Shown: positions 6,609 to 6,898 of the stretch, in pieces
Layout of the letters: every line of letters starts with the position of its first letter
Numbering within the stretch: the first letter of the stretch is position 1
Assembly (NCBI GenBank): GCA_965646165.1
Contig: CBFFYP010000123.1
Location: forward strand, 1 to 6,898
Length of the DNA: 6,898 nt
DNA from: MGBC114844 sp910585855
Lineage (GTDB): Bacteria > Bacillota > Clostridia > Lachnospirales > Lachnospiraceae
Direction: 5' to 3'
Program-made: the position numbers and the translations under genes
Notes under the pieces: generated by a model
Told to the model about the DNA's origin: nothing
The model's input: the letters and a program-made list of their open reading frames with translations, nothing else
Databases searched by the model: none

Positions 6609-6619
6609 GGGTTGCTCCT
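6609..6619 (+). repeat. Target-site duplication, right
   Basis: An exact second copy of GGGTTGCTCCT, starting at the base after the right inverted end of the element. No mismatch is seen, which suggests a fairly recent insertion. Confidence 0.8.
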
Positions 6620-6794
6620 GTCTTTTGCCTGCTCCGATCCAAACGGTAAGAAAGTCTAAGGCTTCTGATTTTGATGAATTCAACCGGACGAACCGGGGCG
6701 CAATTCGCCCTCATTTCAGCCGAAACAAAACAATTATAAGGAAGGATTTTATCAGCCATAAAACATTCTCTTCCCTATCCTCCGGGCTAAACAC

Positions 6795-6898
6795 CATAGG
6801 CGCGAACTTAACGAAGAAGTCCTGGTAAAACTGCCGAATGAAACTCGTCATTTTGATTCATTCGTCGACGATGTTTTTTCGAAAGATAGCGAATATAT
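6795..6898 (+). mobile_element. Left end of a second IS231-like element, cut by the window edge
   Basis: CATAGGCGCGAACTTAA (6795-6811) equals the first 17 bases of the outer end of the 208-bp element, followed by CGAA as in that element's right end. The 11 bases before it, GGGCTAAACAC, again begin with GGG and would be the target duplication. What follows differs from the interior of the 208-bp element, so this is not a simple second copy. A hairpin CGAATGAA/TTCATTCG (6835-6842, 6857-6864) lies about 40 bases inside. Whether a transposase gene follows cannot be seen; no start codon here has a good ribosome binding site. Confidence 0.6.

Larger units (their letters stand above)
6377..6697 (+). 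repeat. Dispersed repeat, copy B, split by an inserted element
   Basis: With the insertion (6401-6608) and one copy of its duplication removed, GGACGCCAGA (6377-6386) runs into GGGTTGCTCCT, GCCTGCT (6627-6633) and then TCCAAA..TCTAAG..CTTCTG..CAACC..ACCG (6638-6695). The same landmarks appear in the same order on the minus strand at 101-1. Similarity may continue to the right past the ACCGG, where a GGGCG/CGCCC hairpin (6696-6710) lies, but copy A leaves the window there. The sequence is GC-richer than its flanks and has stops in the frame that is open in copy A, so a non-coding nature is likely. Confidence 0.6.

Noticed and set aside
6401..6811. Three alternating copies of an 18-base repeat as a CRISPR-like array
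   Set aside because: Copies alternate in orientation, the spacing is about 170-190 bases, and the direct duplication explains the first two as ends of an insertion.
6577..6828. Plus-strand open frame of 83 codons
   Set aside because: It starts in the right end of the MITE and crosses the target duplication, the repeat and the end of the second element. It has no ribosome binding site and is a mosaic of repeat pieces.

Overview
The window looks like a chromosomal piece from a spore-forming, AT-rich member of Clostridia, probably Lachnospiraceae. The grounds are an alpha/beta-type small acid-soluble spore protein gene, low-GC codon use, strong GGAGG-type ribosome binding sites and a YceG-TelA gene pair of Firmicutes type. 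The family-level placement is inference. All convincing genes lie on the minus strand, so the text runs from high to low coordinates in transcription order.

Layout. (1) 6170-6898 has no gene and is a mobile-DNA landing area. A 208-bp non-autonomous element (6401-6608) has 18-bp inverted ends and a perfect 11-bp direct duplication, and it sits inside an older dispersed repeat (about 6377-6697). A third copy of the same inverted end starts at 6795 and runs off the window. (2) 4568-6169 is an FGGY-family sugar kinase. (3) 4109-4327 is the spore protein gene, with a long leader, a possible sigma-G promoter and its own terminator. (4) 3482-4108 holds two copies, head to head, of a structured element of about 140-153 bp. 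Their conserved cores and unlike but self-pairing outer arms suggest a folded RNA or a hairpin-type repeat. (5) 135-3481 is a two-gene operon, a YceG-family protein followed after 2 bp by TelA, of the tellurite/stress-response type. A possible third reading frame runs off the left edge, but it coincides with a second copy of the dispersed repeat seen at 6377-6697, so it may not be a gene.

Working together. YceG and TelA are tightly coupled and belong to the Ter-type envelope/stress module. No TerC or TerD gene is visible here. The left structured element is placed like a leader of this operon: a candidate promoter ends just before it, and a Shine-Dalgarno plus TTG start lies just after it. 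The kinase and spore gene are functionally unrelated neighbours.

The main items of interest are the paired structured elements, the nested insertion upstream of the kinase with its IS231-like signature, and the dispersed repeat shared by the two ends of the window.
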